A model generated the notes under the pieces. The model worked only from the letters and a program-made list of their open reading frames with translations. It did no database searches and was not told the origin of the DNA. From contig NC_015732.1 of NCBI RefSeq assembly GCF_000219725.1, positions 1,550,001 through 1,614,000 on the forward strand: 64,000 bases of DNA. Direction: 5' to 3'. Source of the DNA: Gracilinema caldarium DSM 7334 (GTDB taxonomy: Bacteria > Spirochaetota > Spirochaetia > Treponematales > Breznakiellaceae). Positions 47,169 to 55,481 of this stretch are shown piece by piece (positions within the stretch are counted from its first letter, which is position 1; each line of letters begins with the position of its first letter). The position numbers and the translations under genes are program-made.

Positions 47169-47972
47169 ATGGGTATCGTACTGACAGGGACATCGGGCTA
47201 TTCCTACCATGAATGGGTGGGCCCGGTATATCCTGAAGGCATACAAACACATGAATACCTCTCCTATTACAGCACCCTCTTTTCTGCGGTGGAGCTCAAT
47301 TTTAGCTATTACCGGATGCCTGAGCGGGAGCAGATGAACCGCATACTGGAAGAAAGCCAGAACCGGCTTATTTTTTCGGTAAAGGCCCATGAAAGTCTGA
47401 CCCACAGGGCAGACCCTCTCGCATGGGAGGAAGAAGCGGTCCGATTTTGTAAAGCCCTGGAGCCCCTGGCGGCGGATGGAAAGCTCGGGACCCTGCTTCT
47501 CCAGTTTCCCTTTTCTTTTCATTATGAGGCAGATCAGCGCCGGTATCTGGATAGACTCCTAAAAACCCTGAAGGATTTCCCGGTAGCCGTAGAGTTTCGA
47601 AACAGTCAATGGTTTAACAACAGGGTTATCGAGGGTTTCCGCCAACGGAGTATCTGTCTTGTATCCCTGGACATGCCATCCTTGAAAGGGTTACCTCCTC
47701 TCATGGATGTGGTCACCGCCCCCTTTGCCTATCTCAGGCTACATGGTCGCAACGGTGAAACCTGGTGGGGTTCCGATGGGGCCGAGCGCTATAATTATTT
47801 GTATAACGATCAAGAACTTCAGTCCTTTGTGGATCGCATCAGACTTTTACTGACCCATGCAGAACGGGTATTTGTTTTTTTTAATAACCATCGGCGAGGT
47901 CAGGCGGTACAAAATGGGCAAAGCCTGGTGTCCCTACTCAAAAAGGCAGGTCTGCCATGCGGTACGGTATAA
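47169..47972 (+). CDS. DUF72 (YecE-like) protein, first gene of the mutagenesis cassette
   Basis: A 267-residue DUF72 protein, a TIM-barrel family of unknown function. The opening GTSGYSYHEWVGPVYPEG, VELNFSYYRMP, LLLQFPFSFH, AVEFRNSQWF, YLRLHGR and VFFNNHRRGQAVQNG segments are all typical. The gene starts exactly at the predicted +1 of its promoter. Its last 16 bases overlap the ImuB gene, so its product is made together with ImuB and DnaE2. In the usual imuA-imuB-dnaE2 cassette the first gene encodes the RecA-like ImuA; here DUF72 takes that place. Whether it acts in DNA repair is inference. Confidence 0.92.
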   Translation: MGIVLTGTSGYSYHEWVGPVYPEGIQTHEYLSYYSTLFSAVELNFSYYRMPEREQMNRILEESQNRLIFSVKAHESLTHRADPLAWEEEAVRFCKALEPLAADGKLGTLLLQFPFSFHYEADQRRYLDRLLKTLKDFPVAVEFRNSQWFNNRVIEGFRQRSICLVSLDMPSLKGLPPLMDVVTAPFAYLRLHGRNGETWWGSDGAERYNYLYNDQELQSFVDRIRLLLTHAERVFVFFNNHRRGQAVQNGQSLVSLLKKAGLPCGTV

Positions 47973-49201
47973 AACGGCAAGAAAGTGCCATTGTACACAT
48001 CAATGTTACCGGCTTTGCTTCCTCGGTGGCTATAGCTCGGGACCGTTCCCTGCGGGAGCAGGTATTTGTAGTGGCCGAACCTCGGGCCGGCAGGGCTGTT
48101 CTGCTGGATGTGTCCCCCCGGGCACTGGAAGAAGGTTTGGTACCGGGGATGGCCCTTTCAGAGGCAGTGCAAAGGCTGCGGAATTTGCAGATCCTGGCCC
48201 CTGATTCCAGGGCTATGAAACGGGCCAGCGAAACATTGGTCGCCGCAGTCAAACCCTTTGCACCGCTGGTAGAACAGGTCCCGGGGGGACACCTGTACCT
48301 CGATCTTTCTGGCACGGCCCGCCTTTTCGGCCCCCCTGCGGATACGGCCATCAGGATCCGACGGAACATTATCGAGACCCTCAATCTGGATCCGGCCCTG
48401 GCGGTGGCCCCCAACAAACTGACCGCCAAGGTGGCAACCCGCACCTTGCGTCCTGCCGGTTTTGCGGCAATCCGTGCTGATGAGGCGGCGGCGTTCCTAT
48501 CATGCCAAGATATAGGGCTGCTCCCCGGTATCGGGCCGGCTCTGCTTAAGTTGCTCCACACCGCGGAAATTTACACAATCGGCGATCTTGCAGAACTATC
48601 GGATCATGAAGCCAGGATACTTCTGGGAAAGTACTCTACCAAATTGTTACAGTATGCCCGGGGGCTTGATACAGAACCGGTCTTTGATTCCGCCCACAGC
48701 AGGCCAATCATAGAACGGGAACTTCAGTTTCAGGGAGCTATTTCTGAGCGGGAGGTTCTGAGGGGGGGCCTGATGGCTTTGGTAGAAGAAGCCGGTATGG
48801 CGCTGCGTCAACAGCGGCTGGCAGCTCAATCACTGGATCTCATCCTGCGTTATGCTGACGGGGTTGAGCGCTGTGCCAAAAAACGTTTTTGTATGCCCCT
48901 CAGCATGGATCAGGCACTTTTTTATGAGGCAGAAGCATGCCTTAATACGGTTCTGGATCGAAGGGTACGAATCGGTATGATCGGCATCAAACTTAAAGAC
49001 CTGGAACGGGATTATGGTGAACAGGACCTGTTTATTCCGGAAACCGACCGGTTCAGCCAGGGGCTTCAAACTGCGCTTGATCAAAACCGTCAGCGTTTTG
49101 GCATGAGTTCCATCGTTCGGGGAACTGCCCTTCTCGCTCAAAGCTATGCTGGCTCTGTAACCTGCAACCACAATATAACTGCTCAGGCGGCACTGATATG
49201 A
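47957..49201 (+). CDS. imuB: ImuB-like inactive Y-family polymerase
   Basis: A 414-residue Y-family protein with palm/finger region (about 10-240), thumb helix-hairpin-helix (LLPGIGPALLKLL near 183-195) and little-finger region (about 250-350). The catalytic carboxylates are lost: the first motif reads HINVTGF with N16 for Asp, and the SxDE motif is replaced by PGGH (109-112) before LYLD. This is the known signature of ImuB, an adaptor rather than an enzyme. A clamp-binding-like EQDLF is at 355-359, in the position usual for ImuB/DinB proteins. It overlaps DUF72 by 16 bases and DnaE2 in ATGA. Confidence 0.88.
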   Translation: MRYGIKRQESAIVHINVTGFASSVAIARDRSLREQVFVVAEPRAGRAVLLDVSPRALEEGLVPGMALSEAVQRLRNLQILAPDSRAMKRASETLVAAVKPFAPLVEQVPGGHLYLDLSGTARLFGPPADTAIRIRRNIIETLNLDPALAVAPNKLTAKVATRTLRPAGFAAIRADEAAAFLSCQDIGLLPGIGPALLKLLHTAEIYTIGDLAELSDHEARILLGKYSTKLLQYARGLDTEPVFDSAHSRPIIERELQFQGAISEREVLRGGLMALVEEAGMALRQQRLAAQSLDLILRYADGVERCAKKRFCMPLSMDQALFYEAEACLNTVLDRRVRIGMIGIKLKDLERDYGEQDLFIPETDRFSQGLQTALDQNRQRFGMSSIVRGTALLAQSYAGSVTCNHNITAQAALI

Positions 49202-52200
49202 ACCTGCGGCTTGGCATTCAGACAGCCTACTCGCTTTTGTACGGCACCCACCGGCCCGAGGTTATGGTGGAGCGGGCTGCTCATTACGGTATCGAGACCC
49301 TGGCTATCATCGACCGGAATAACCTCTATGGACTCCATGAATTTCTAGAAGCCTGTAAAGATCGGAATGTACGGCCCATAATCGGCTGTGAACTAACCAG
49401 TTCTGCCGGTTCGGTAACCGCCTTTGTTATGGACAAGCGCGGATTTTCCCGGCTCTGTGAAATTCTGACAGCCCTGGCATCCTATCGTGCAACAGGATCA
49501 GAAGTTACCCCGGATTTCTTGGGCTCCCTGCTTACCACAGATGCAGTGAGGGACTCTCAGAGCGGGAATCCGGGCCTTGCCCTTGCAAGCGCTGACCCCT
49601 TTTGGCTCGAACATCTAAGGGGCAAGGTCCCCCTGCTCTACGCGGCCTGTGGTCCTGGTAATCTATCTGCCATAACCTATGCACGGCGCCATAAAATTCC
49701 GCTTCTGGCACTCCAGCATAATTGTTTTCTTGAATCTCAAGACTATCCAGTCCATCGGGTGCTTCGGGCTATCGGGACCAATAAAACCCTGGGAACGCTG
49801 GCCCCTGAAGATTATATCGATGAAAATCAACTATCCCATCATATATTGATGGATGAACGGGCATACCGCAGCTTTTACCGGTCCTGGCCTGAGGCTCATA
49901 GAGCTGCTGAAAAGCTGGTTCAGCAGGTCAGCTGTACCGATCCTTTCGACGGTTATATTTTCCCGGTCTATGAAACCCAAAACAGAAAGCATCCCGAAGA
50001 TCTGCTGCGACAACTGGTTATTACAGGGGCGGAACAGCGGTATGGGGAACTTTCCGATGCCATACTCGAACGTATAGACTATGAACTCGACATCATCAAT
50101 AAAAAAGGATTTTCATCCTATTTTCTTTTCATGCATGACATTGTTAGTCTTGCGAACCGCATCTGCGGTAGAGGCTCAGGGGCAGCATCCATTGTGTCCT
50201 ACAGCCTGGGTATTACCAATGTAGATCCTATAGCCCATCGTCTTTATTTTGAGAGGTTTTTAAATTTATCCCGACTGGATCCTCCCGATATTGATGTGGA
50301 TTTTCCCTGGGATGAACGGGACGCATTAATACAACAGGTTATTGCAAAATTTGGACGGGACTATTGTGCCCGGGTAGCCAACCATAACCGATTCCGCTTT
50401 CGTTCTGCTCTCCGAGAAACCGCCAAAGTGTACGGATATTCGGAGATAGAAATTTCCACACTGGAACGGCAGCTGCAAAAGGCCGACCTCCAGCTAGATG
50501 AATTAACAAAAACCAAAGGCACCGAGTGGACCCAGGTTGTCCACATGGCCCAACGGCTCGAAGGTCTACCCAGGGGACTTTCCATGCACTGCGGAGGACT
50601 TGTCATTACGCCCGAACCAATCTGCCACTATGCACCCATAGAGGTCTCATCGGGGGGCTTTCCCCTCCTCACCTGGGAAAAGGAGGGGACTGAAGCGGCA
50701 GGACTGGTAAAACTGGACCTTTTAGGCAACAGATCCCTGTCGGTGATCCGAGATGCCTTGGAAAATCTTAAAAATGATGGAATTTTTATAGATTTTCTGC
50801 GGACGGACCCCACCCAAGATCAGGCTACAATAGAGACCCTTGCCCGGGGCGATACGTTAGGAGTTTTTTACATTGAATCTCCTGCCATGCGCCAGTTACA
50901 GAAAAAGACCAGCCGGGGAGACTTTGATCATATCGTCATTCACAGTTCTATCATACGCCCTGCGGCCAATCGTTTTATCGAAGAATATGTACGACGACTT
51001 AAGGGCGGTACCTACCAAAGCCTACATCCCAGACTGGAAACCATTCTGGCAGAGACCTACGGTATCATGTGCTACCAGGAAGACGTATCCAAAGTAGCGG
51101 TAGCCCTGGCTTCGTTCAGCGAGTCCGATGCAGATACTTTACGAAAAATCATTGCAAAAAAAGCCGGAGGAAAAAAGCTGGCGGCTTTTAAAGAAGCGTT
51201 TTATAAAGGATGTCTGCAGAATCAGGTTCCCCAGACCATCATCGATGAGGTATGGGCCATGATGCTTTCCTTTGACGGTTATTCTTTTAATAAGCCCCAT
51301 TCAGCATCCTATGCGATGGTTTCCTTTCAATCAGCTTATCTCAGGGTTCATTATCCTGCGTATTTTATGGCTGCAGTCCTGTCCAATCAGGGAGGATACT
51401 ACCATCCTCTAGCTTATGTAAGCGAATGTCGCAGGATGGGGTTACGGGTACTAGGGCCGGACATCAATATGAGCCGCTACCACTACTACGGCAGAGGAAA
51501 TGATGTAGTAGTCGGTCTTATAGCTATCGGGGGGCTTGGGAAAAGTACTACCGAGCAACTTGTGGCGGAACGGGAACAACGGGGCCCTTTTCAATCGTTA
51601 CAGGATGTTGCGAAAAGACTTCGAATTCCCAGGGATGAACTTGCGGCCATGACGAGGGCCGGCCTCTTTGATAGTATTACAACATTGAACAGGGCTCTGC
51701 AGTTTCGCATGTTTCTTACTGAACAAAACAATAAAAATGAGCAGGAGCTTTTTACATTCCCTCAGTCAGCCCCCAAAAAAACAACTGAAAAACTAGAAAC
51801 CCGTATCAAGGAATTCAAGACCCTTGGATTTCTTCGTTCTGGGCACCCCCTGGAACTCTGGACTCCCCACCGGGCGCTCAAGGGTAGAGAGCGCATTTTT
51901 GCATCGGATCTCTCAAATTATATTGGACTCCGGGTACGGCTTCTAGGCTGGCCTATTACCAGAAAGGATGTCTGGACACTACATGGCGAAACCATGACCT
52001 TTATCAGCTACGAAGATGAAACAGCCCTTTATGAAACCGTTCTGTTTCCTCCGGTTTATCAGAAATACCGCTCACTCCTTTTTGATATTCAACCCTTTTT
52101 ATTAACAGGGCTTGTAACTCAGCAGCAGGGAGCGATTAGCCTTGAACTGGAACATCTAGAAAAAATACAGCCAAAAACAACCAAAGAGGGTTTGCAATCA

Positions 52201-52233
52201 ATAAAAGAGTCTGCAAAAAAATATTATTGTTAG
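49198..52233 (+). CDS. dnaE2: Error-prone DNA polymerase III alpha, DnaE2/ImuC type
   Basis: A 1011-residue C-family polymerase, shorter than replicative DnaE, in the DnaE2/ImuC size range. The PHP domain (about 1-210) has lost its metal ligands: the usual HxH reads GIQ near residue 7 and the DH motif reads DRNN, so no proofreading activity is expected. The polymerase site is intact: PDIDVDF (363-369) with two Asp and KLDLLG with D507; RICGRGSGAASIVSY binds nucleotide. A helix-hairpin-helix follows, then EQELF at 848-852 as the likely clamp motif, and an OB fold (about 905-990). As ImuB is inactive, this would be the translesion polymerase of the cassette. Confidence 0.92.
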   Translation: MNLRLGIQTAYSLLYGTHRPEVMVERAAHYGIETLAIIDRNNLYGLHEFLEACKDRNVRPIIGCELTSSAGSVTAFVMDKRGFSRLCEILTALASYRATGSEVTPDFLGSLLTTDAVRDSQSGNPGLALASADPFWLEHLRGKVPLLYAACGPGNLSAITYARRHKIPLLALQHNCFLESQDYPVHRVLRAIGTNKTLGTLAPEDYIDENQLSHHILMDERAYRSFYRSWPEAHRAAEKLVQQVSCTDPFDGYIFPVYETQNRKHPEDLLRQLVITGAEQRYGELSDAILERIDYELDIINKKGFSSYFLFMHDIVSLANRICGRGSGAASIVSYSLGITNVDPIAHRLYFERFLNLSRLDPPDIDVDFPWDERDALIQQVIAKFGRDYCARVANHNRFRFRSALRETAKVYGYSEIEISTLERQLQKADLQLDELTKTKGTEWTQVVHMAQRLEGLPRGLSMHCGGLVITPEPICHYAPIEVSSGGFPLLTWEKEGTEAAGLVKLDLLGNRSLSVIRDALENLKNDGIFIDFLRTDPTQDQATIETLARGDTLGVFYIESPAMRQLQKKTSRGDFDHIVIHSSIIRPAANRFIEEYVRRLKGGTYQSLHPRLETILAETYGIMCYQEDVSKVAVALASFSESDADTLRKIIAKKAGGKKLAAFKEAFYKGCLQNQVPQTIIDEVWAMMLSFDGYSFNKPHSASYAMVSFQSAYLRVHYPAYFMAAVLSNQGGYYHPLAYVSECRRMGLRVLGPDINMSRYHYYGRGNDVVVGLIAIGGLGKSTTEQLVAEREQRGPFQSLQDVAKRLRIPRDELAAMTRAGLFDSITTLNRALQFRMFLTEQNNKNEQELFTFPQSAPKKTTEKLETRIKEFKTLGFLRSGHPLELWTPHRALKGRERIFASDLSNYIGLRVRLLGWPITRKDVWTLHGETMTFISYEDETALYETVLFPPVYQKYRSLLFDIQPFLLTGLVTQQQGAISLELEHLEKIQPKTTKEGLQSIKESAKKYYC

Positions 52234-52244
52234 CAGGGCCTTGA

Positions 52245-52276
52245 AGATGTCTCTCAATCAGAAGACATCTGTTTTT
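52245..52276 (+). terminator. Terminator after the mutagenesis cassette
   Basis: An 8-bp perfect stem (52245-52252 and 52263-52270) with a ten-base loop, followed by G and five T residues on the plus strand. It overlaps the 3' end of the convergent cyclase extension. Confidence 0.8.
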
Positions 52277-52496
52277 CCCCTGGCTTTTGGTTGCCTTCCG
52301 AAACTTTGATAGCGGGCGGCTCCTCTCTTTGCAGGATTTTCAATTTCAATGCATTCCTGATACGGTAAATATAGAGGGCAGACAGATTATCTAGGGGATT
52401 TTTAGCATAACATAATTTGAATACTTTCAAAGCTTTCTCATATTCTTTTTCATGGTATAAACGGACACCCTGCTCAAAGAGGTTTTTTGATTCTAT
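52254..52496 (-). CDS. C-terminal TPR extension of the cyclase, -1 frame, no start of its own
   Basis: Eighty sense codons and a stop follow the cyclase stop region in the -1 frame. The first about 35 residues fit the 34-residue TPR consensus well: Gly at position 8, Tyr 17, Ala 20, Phe 24, Pro 32 (GVRLYHEKEYEKALKVF, then AKNPLD). There is no ATG, GTG or TTG before residue 22, so it can hardly be a separate gene. It joins the cyclase frame at the heptamer T TTT TTA directly before the TAG stop. Frameshifted translation would give a 717-residue protein. A homopolymer error (eight T instead of seven) would also fuse them. Confidence 0.65.
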   Translation of the reverse strand: MESKNLFEQGVRLYHEKEYEKALKVFKLCYAKNPLDNLSALYIYRIRNALKLKILQREEPPAIKVSEGNQKPGEKQMSSD

Positions 52497-54406
52497 AAAA
52501 AAATTTTTTCCTTTGGAGTGTAAACATCCAATAATTCATAAATATCACAGGGTTGGGACTTGCCCTTCACCAATACCGTATCAATTAACCGGCCTTGAAA
52601 ACCAGCCTCCTGCATATAGTTTTTCATACTTCCTGAAAGTAAAATGGGAACATTGTAGGTTCGGGTCAATGATTCAATTCTGCTCGCTAAATTGACAGAA
52701 TCGGAAATGACGGTACTTTCAATACGCATTTGTTCTCCGATAATTCCGAGCATAACCGGACCTGTATGAATACCTATACCAATCTCTATTGGTTTCAGCC
52801 CATAAGAAAGTCGTTCTTTATTATATTCATTAAGTTTTCCATGGATGGCCAAACTTGCCTGTACTGCATCCTGCGGTTGTTCAGGAAATAAAGCCATGAT
52901 TCCATCGCCTATATATTTATCGATAAAGCCATGATTATCCCTGATTATTGGTCCTATACGATTAAAATAAGCATTAATGAAGTTGAAATTTTCTTGTGGA
53001 CTCATGGTTTCTGAGAGGGTTGTAAAGGATCTGATATCTGCAAAAAGAATAGTAAGTGAGCGTAAAACCTGGTCACCTAACATGATATCATTAATGCTTT
53101 TTTTATTAAGAAATGTCAGAAATTCATTAGGGACGAAGCGAGCCATCGATTTATTCACCGTTGTTAATTCATCAGAAAGTTGTTCAACCCGAGTAAATGA
53201 TTTTGAAAATATTCTAGCTAAAGCCAGAGATTGCAGGAAAATAAAACTAAAAAGTCCCAGAGGCAGTAAATAAGTTGTGTGTATGAGGTTCTTTGAATAC
53301 AGGACATCATTAACTGCTGTTAAGGTAAATACAATAAAACCCGCAAGAATCAGACCTGCATTTTCTCGTTTTCGCACCCATGCAACAATAATACAGATCA
53401 AGACAAATAAAAGTCCTGCAAGGGCTGTTATTTCCATTGGGGTAACTAGACAATTAAATAAGCTGAGGGGTAATATCATTGATAATATCGAGAATAAAAC
53501 AGCCGGACTTAGCATAATTCCAAGGCCAATAAATGGAATATCCTTAGGGAAAAGTTCCTTAAAAAAGAGACCAAAAAAAAGTGCGCCCAGATAAAACACA
53601 CTGAGTTCCATTTTTATTTGGAGCTCCCACGGTACGAGAGGTACAAGGCGCCCCAACGCAATCGTTCCAGTTGTAATAACCCTGAGAGCTACAACAACAC
53701 AAAAAAGTCCAAAAAATAAGGGAGACCGGTCTTTAGGTCTGAATAAATACATAGCAATGTTATACAATCCAATAATAAATATTGATCCGAAGAGGAATAA
53801 TTCGTTCATTACTGATCGATTATAAAAATTTTGTATAGCCTGGGCTGTTCCCAATACAATCGGTTTCCATTGTCCTCCATGCCGATAGTCGCGGTTTGCT
53901 ACAAAGAGAAAAATATCAAGTTTATTATCTTCTGGTGTTATAAAATATACTTCGGGTCTGAATTCACCCATTACTTCTTTTAAGTTGGTATTGGCAATAC
54001 CATTAGTGCCCACAAGAGTCCCATTGATATATAATTCATAAGAACTGACCATTTGGGGAATATAGAGCCCATACACCTGAGTGTTGGGAAGCATCACCGT
54101 AAGCCGATAGGTGGCATAGCCTTGAGCTGGGAACTGTTTTCCTCCATGGGTGCCGCTAATCCAATAAGAAGGAATACGGGGCCAGGCATCGGGCATAACA
54201 TGGAGATGTTGCAGATCTGTTTCACTTGTTATTTTTTTTTGCCACCAGAAAGCCCATTCTCCCGTTAGTTCTATGATTTTATTATTAGAAAACAGTACCG
54301 AAGTCAGATCAATAATACCCGAATGGGCCAGCGGTAATTCCTGAGAGCAAAGAGAGCTGACTACAAAGAAGACAATATAACTAATACTTGACCATTTTTT
54401 ATTCAT
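52493..54406 (-). CDS. Adenylate cyclase with 7TMR-DISM-type sensor
   Basis: A 637-residue protein. A signal peptide (about 1-22) is followed by an extracytoplasmic beta-jelly-roll domain (about 25-190) and seven membrane helices (about 195-395), the 7TMR-DISM layout known in spirochaetes and other environmental bacteria. After a short coiled-coil linker comes a class III cyclase domain (about 445-630). Metal Asp D457 is in FADIRSFT and the second in YIGDGIM. The Lys in IDKYIGD and Asp in ISDSVN select ATP; the Arg in ASRIES is kept. It should make cAMP in response to a carbohydrate-like or other external ligand. The stop follows a slippery site; see the extension at 52254-52496. Confidence 0.92.
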   Translation of the reverse strand: MNKKWSSISYIVFFVVSSLCSQELPLAHSGIIDLTSVLFSNNKIIELTGEWAFWWQKKITSETDLQHLHVMPDAWPRIPSYWISGTHGGKQFPAQGYATYRLTVMLPNTQVYGLYIPQMVSSYELYINGTLVGTNGIANTNLKEVMGEFRPEVYFITPEDNKLDIFLFVANRDYRHGGQWKPIVLGTAQAIQNFYNRSVMNELFLFGSIFIIGLYNIAMYLFRPKDRSPLFFGLFCVVVALRVITTGTIALGRLVPLVPWELQIKMELSVFYLGALFFGLFFKELFPKDIPFIGLGIMLSPAVLFSILSMILPLSLFNCLVTPMEITALAGLLFVLICIIVAWVRKRENAGLILAGFIVFTLTAVNDVLYSKNLIHTTYLLPLGLFSFIFLQSLALARIFSKSFTRVEQLSDELTTVNKSMARFVPNEFLTFLNKKSINDIMLGDQVLRSLTILFADIRSFTTLSETMSPQENFNFINAYFNRIGPIIRDNHGFIDKYIGDGIMALFPEQPQDAVQASLAIHGKLNEYNKERLSYGLKPIEIGIGIHTGPVMLGIIGEQMRIESTVISDSVNLASRIESLTRTYNVPILLSGSMKNYMQEAGFQGRLIDTVLVKGKSQPCDIYELLDVYTPKEKIFL

Positions 54407-54428
54407 CCATCTTATCCTATTCGATTAA

Positions 54429-54457
54429 GTATAATGCATTTTTTAAGTAATTTTCAA
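54429..54457 (-). promoter_or_regulatory. Promoter of the 7TMR-DISM cyclase
   Basis: On the minus strand TTGAAA (54452-54457), 17-base spacer, TTATAC (54429-54434). The predicted +1 near 54422 leaves about 15 bases of leader with AGGA. The rest of 54458-54568 is very AT-rich with no gene or clear element. Confidence 0.55.
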
Positions 54458-54568
54458 AATTATTTTATTTTTTGCATCTATAAAGAACTAGATAATTAAT
54501 TAATTTTTTTTTAAATAATTTTTACATATTAAATAAGCATATTGTGTAGAAGCATGTTAATCATGAGC

Positions 54569-54605
54569 AAAAAAAAACAGGCGTACCCTTAACTGGATCG
54601 CCTGT
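54569..54605 (-). terminator. Terminator after tRNA-Arg
   Basis: A 7-bp stem (54577-54583 and 54599-54605) with a 15-base loop, followed on the minus strand by eight or nine T residues. Confidence 0.85.
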
Positions 54606-54613
54606 CTGAACAA

Positions 54614-54687
<74 letters not shown>

Positions 54688-54702
54688 ATTTTATATAAAA
54701 TG

Positions 54703-54731
54703 AACGTATAGCATTCTCTAAGGAATGTCAA
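54703..54731 (-). promoter_or_regulatory. Promoter of tRNA-Arg
   Basis: On the minus strand TTGACA (54726-54731) with TACGTT at 54703-54708 (17-base spacer); TATACG at 54705-54710 is an alternative -10 with a 15-base spacer. Confidence 0.5.
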
Positions 54732-54762
54732 GATGGATGGACAAACCTGTTTAGAAACTTGC

Positions 54763-54792
54763 TTGACATAAAACCCTTCAGTACGGCATAAA
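54763..54792 (+). promoter_or_regulatory. Promoter of maf, leaderless
   Basis: TTGACA (54763-54768), 18-base spacer, CATAAA (54787-54792). The predicted +1 is 54798-54799, at the ATG of maf; there is no ribosome site. Confidence 0.5.
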
Positions 54793-54797
54793 AAGTT

Positions 54798-55385
54798 ATG
54801 GAACCAATCATATTAGCTTCTGGATCGCTGAGAAGACAGGAATATTTTAAACTTCTGGGCCTACCCTTTAATATTATGCCCTCCTATGTAGATGAAACGG
54901 CTCCAGCAGAATTGTCCCCCCGGGAACATGCAGAACACATAGCCAATCGAAAGGTAAAAAAAATCCTTGAAGTATTGGAAGGAAGACTCCCCTTATGGAT
55001 ACTCGGGGCTGATACCATTATATCCATAGATAATACCATCTTCGGGAAACCAGCAGACCGACAGGAAGCCTATCATATGCTGAAAACTTTTTCTGGCAGG
55101 ACCCATGAAGTCATTACCGCTATGGCTCTCTATGTGGGAAGAGAAAAACGTATCGCTACTAAGGCTGTTTCGAGTACCGTACGTTTTTCACACTTAAGGG
55201 ATGATGAGATCGAATGGTATCTGGATACGGGTGAATGGCAGGGTGTTGCCGGAGGTTATCAAATTCAAGCTCTAGCAGCCTGCTTCATTTCTCATATAGA
55301 AGGATCCTATAGTGGTATAGTAGGCTTGCCAATTCACGAATTTTATGGCATGTTACGGGAGAATGGTTATCCCTACGGGGCATAA
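54798..55385 (+). CDS. maf: Maf-family nucleotide pyrophosphatase
   Basis: A 195-residue Maf/HAM1-like protein. Such enzymes hydrolyse dTTP, UTP or modified nucleoside triphosphates and are linked to septation control. Motifs: ILASGSLRRQEYFKLLGL at the start (phosphate-binding Ser and Arg), ILGADTIIS near residue 70 with the catalytic Asp, FGKPADRQEAYHML, and GVAGGYQIQ near 150. The ATG coincides with the predicted transcription start. It may be cotranscribed with rpsB downstream. Confidence 0.95.
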   Translation: MEPIILASGSLRRQEYFKLLGLPFNIMPSYVDETAPAELSPREHAEHIANRKVKKILEVLEGRLPLWILGADTIISIDNTIFGKPADRQEAYHMLKTFSGRTHEVITAMALYVGREKRIATKAVSSTVRFSHLRDDEIEWYLDTGEWQGVAGGYQIQALAACFISHIEGSYSGIVGLPIHEFYGMLRENGYPYGA

Positions 55386-55432
55386 ATCATTTAATTTTCC
55401 GCCACCTCCGAGTGGTGAGATACAGAGAAGGT

Positions 55433-55468
55433 TTAATTTTCACATAGTTATTTGTATGTGAAAATTAA
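55433..55468 (+). promoter_or_regulatory. Perfect inverted repeat in the rpsB leader
   Basis: A 14-bp perfect inverted repeat (arms 55433-55446 and 55455-55468; half-site TTAATTTTCACATA) with an eight-base loop, ending two bases before the rpsB ribosome site at 55471. It has no T-run, so it is not a terminator. It could be an S2-controlled RNA structure or an operator. A weaker CCAC/GTGG hairpin lies at 55402-55415. Confidence 0.7.
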
Positions 55469-55481
55469 CAGGGAGGAAATT

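Noticed and set aside
47938-48561. A 207-codon open frame antisense to imuB
   Set aside because: Shadow of a GC-rich coding region; Arg/Ser/Ala-rich with no domain, while the plus strand encodes a clear ImuB.
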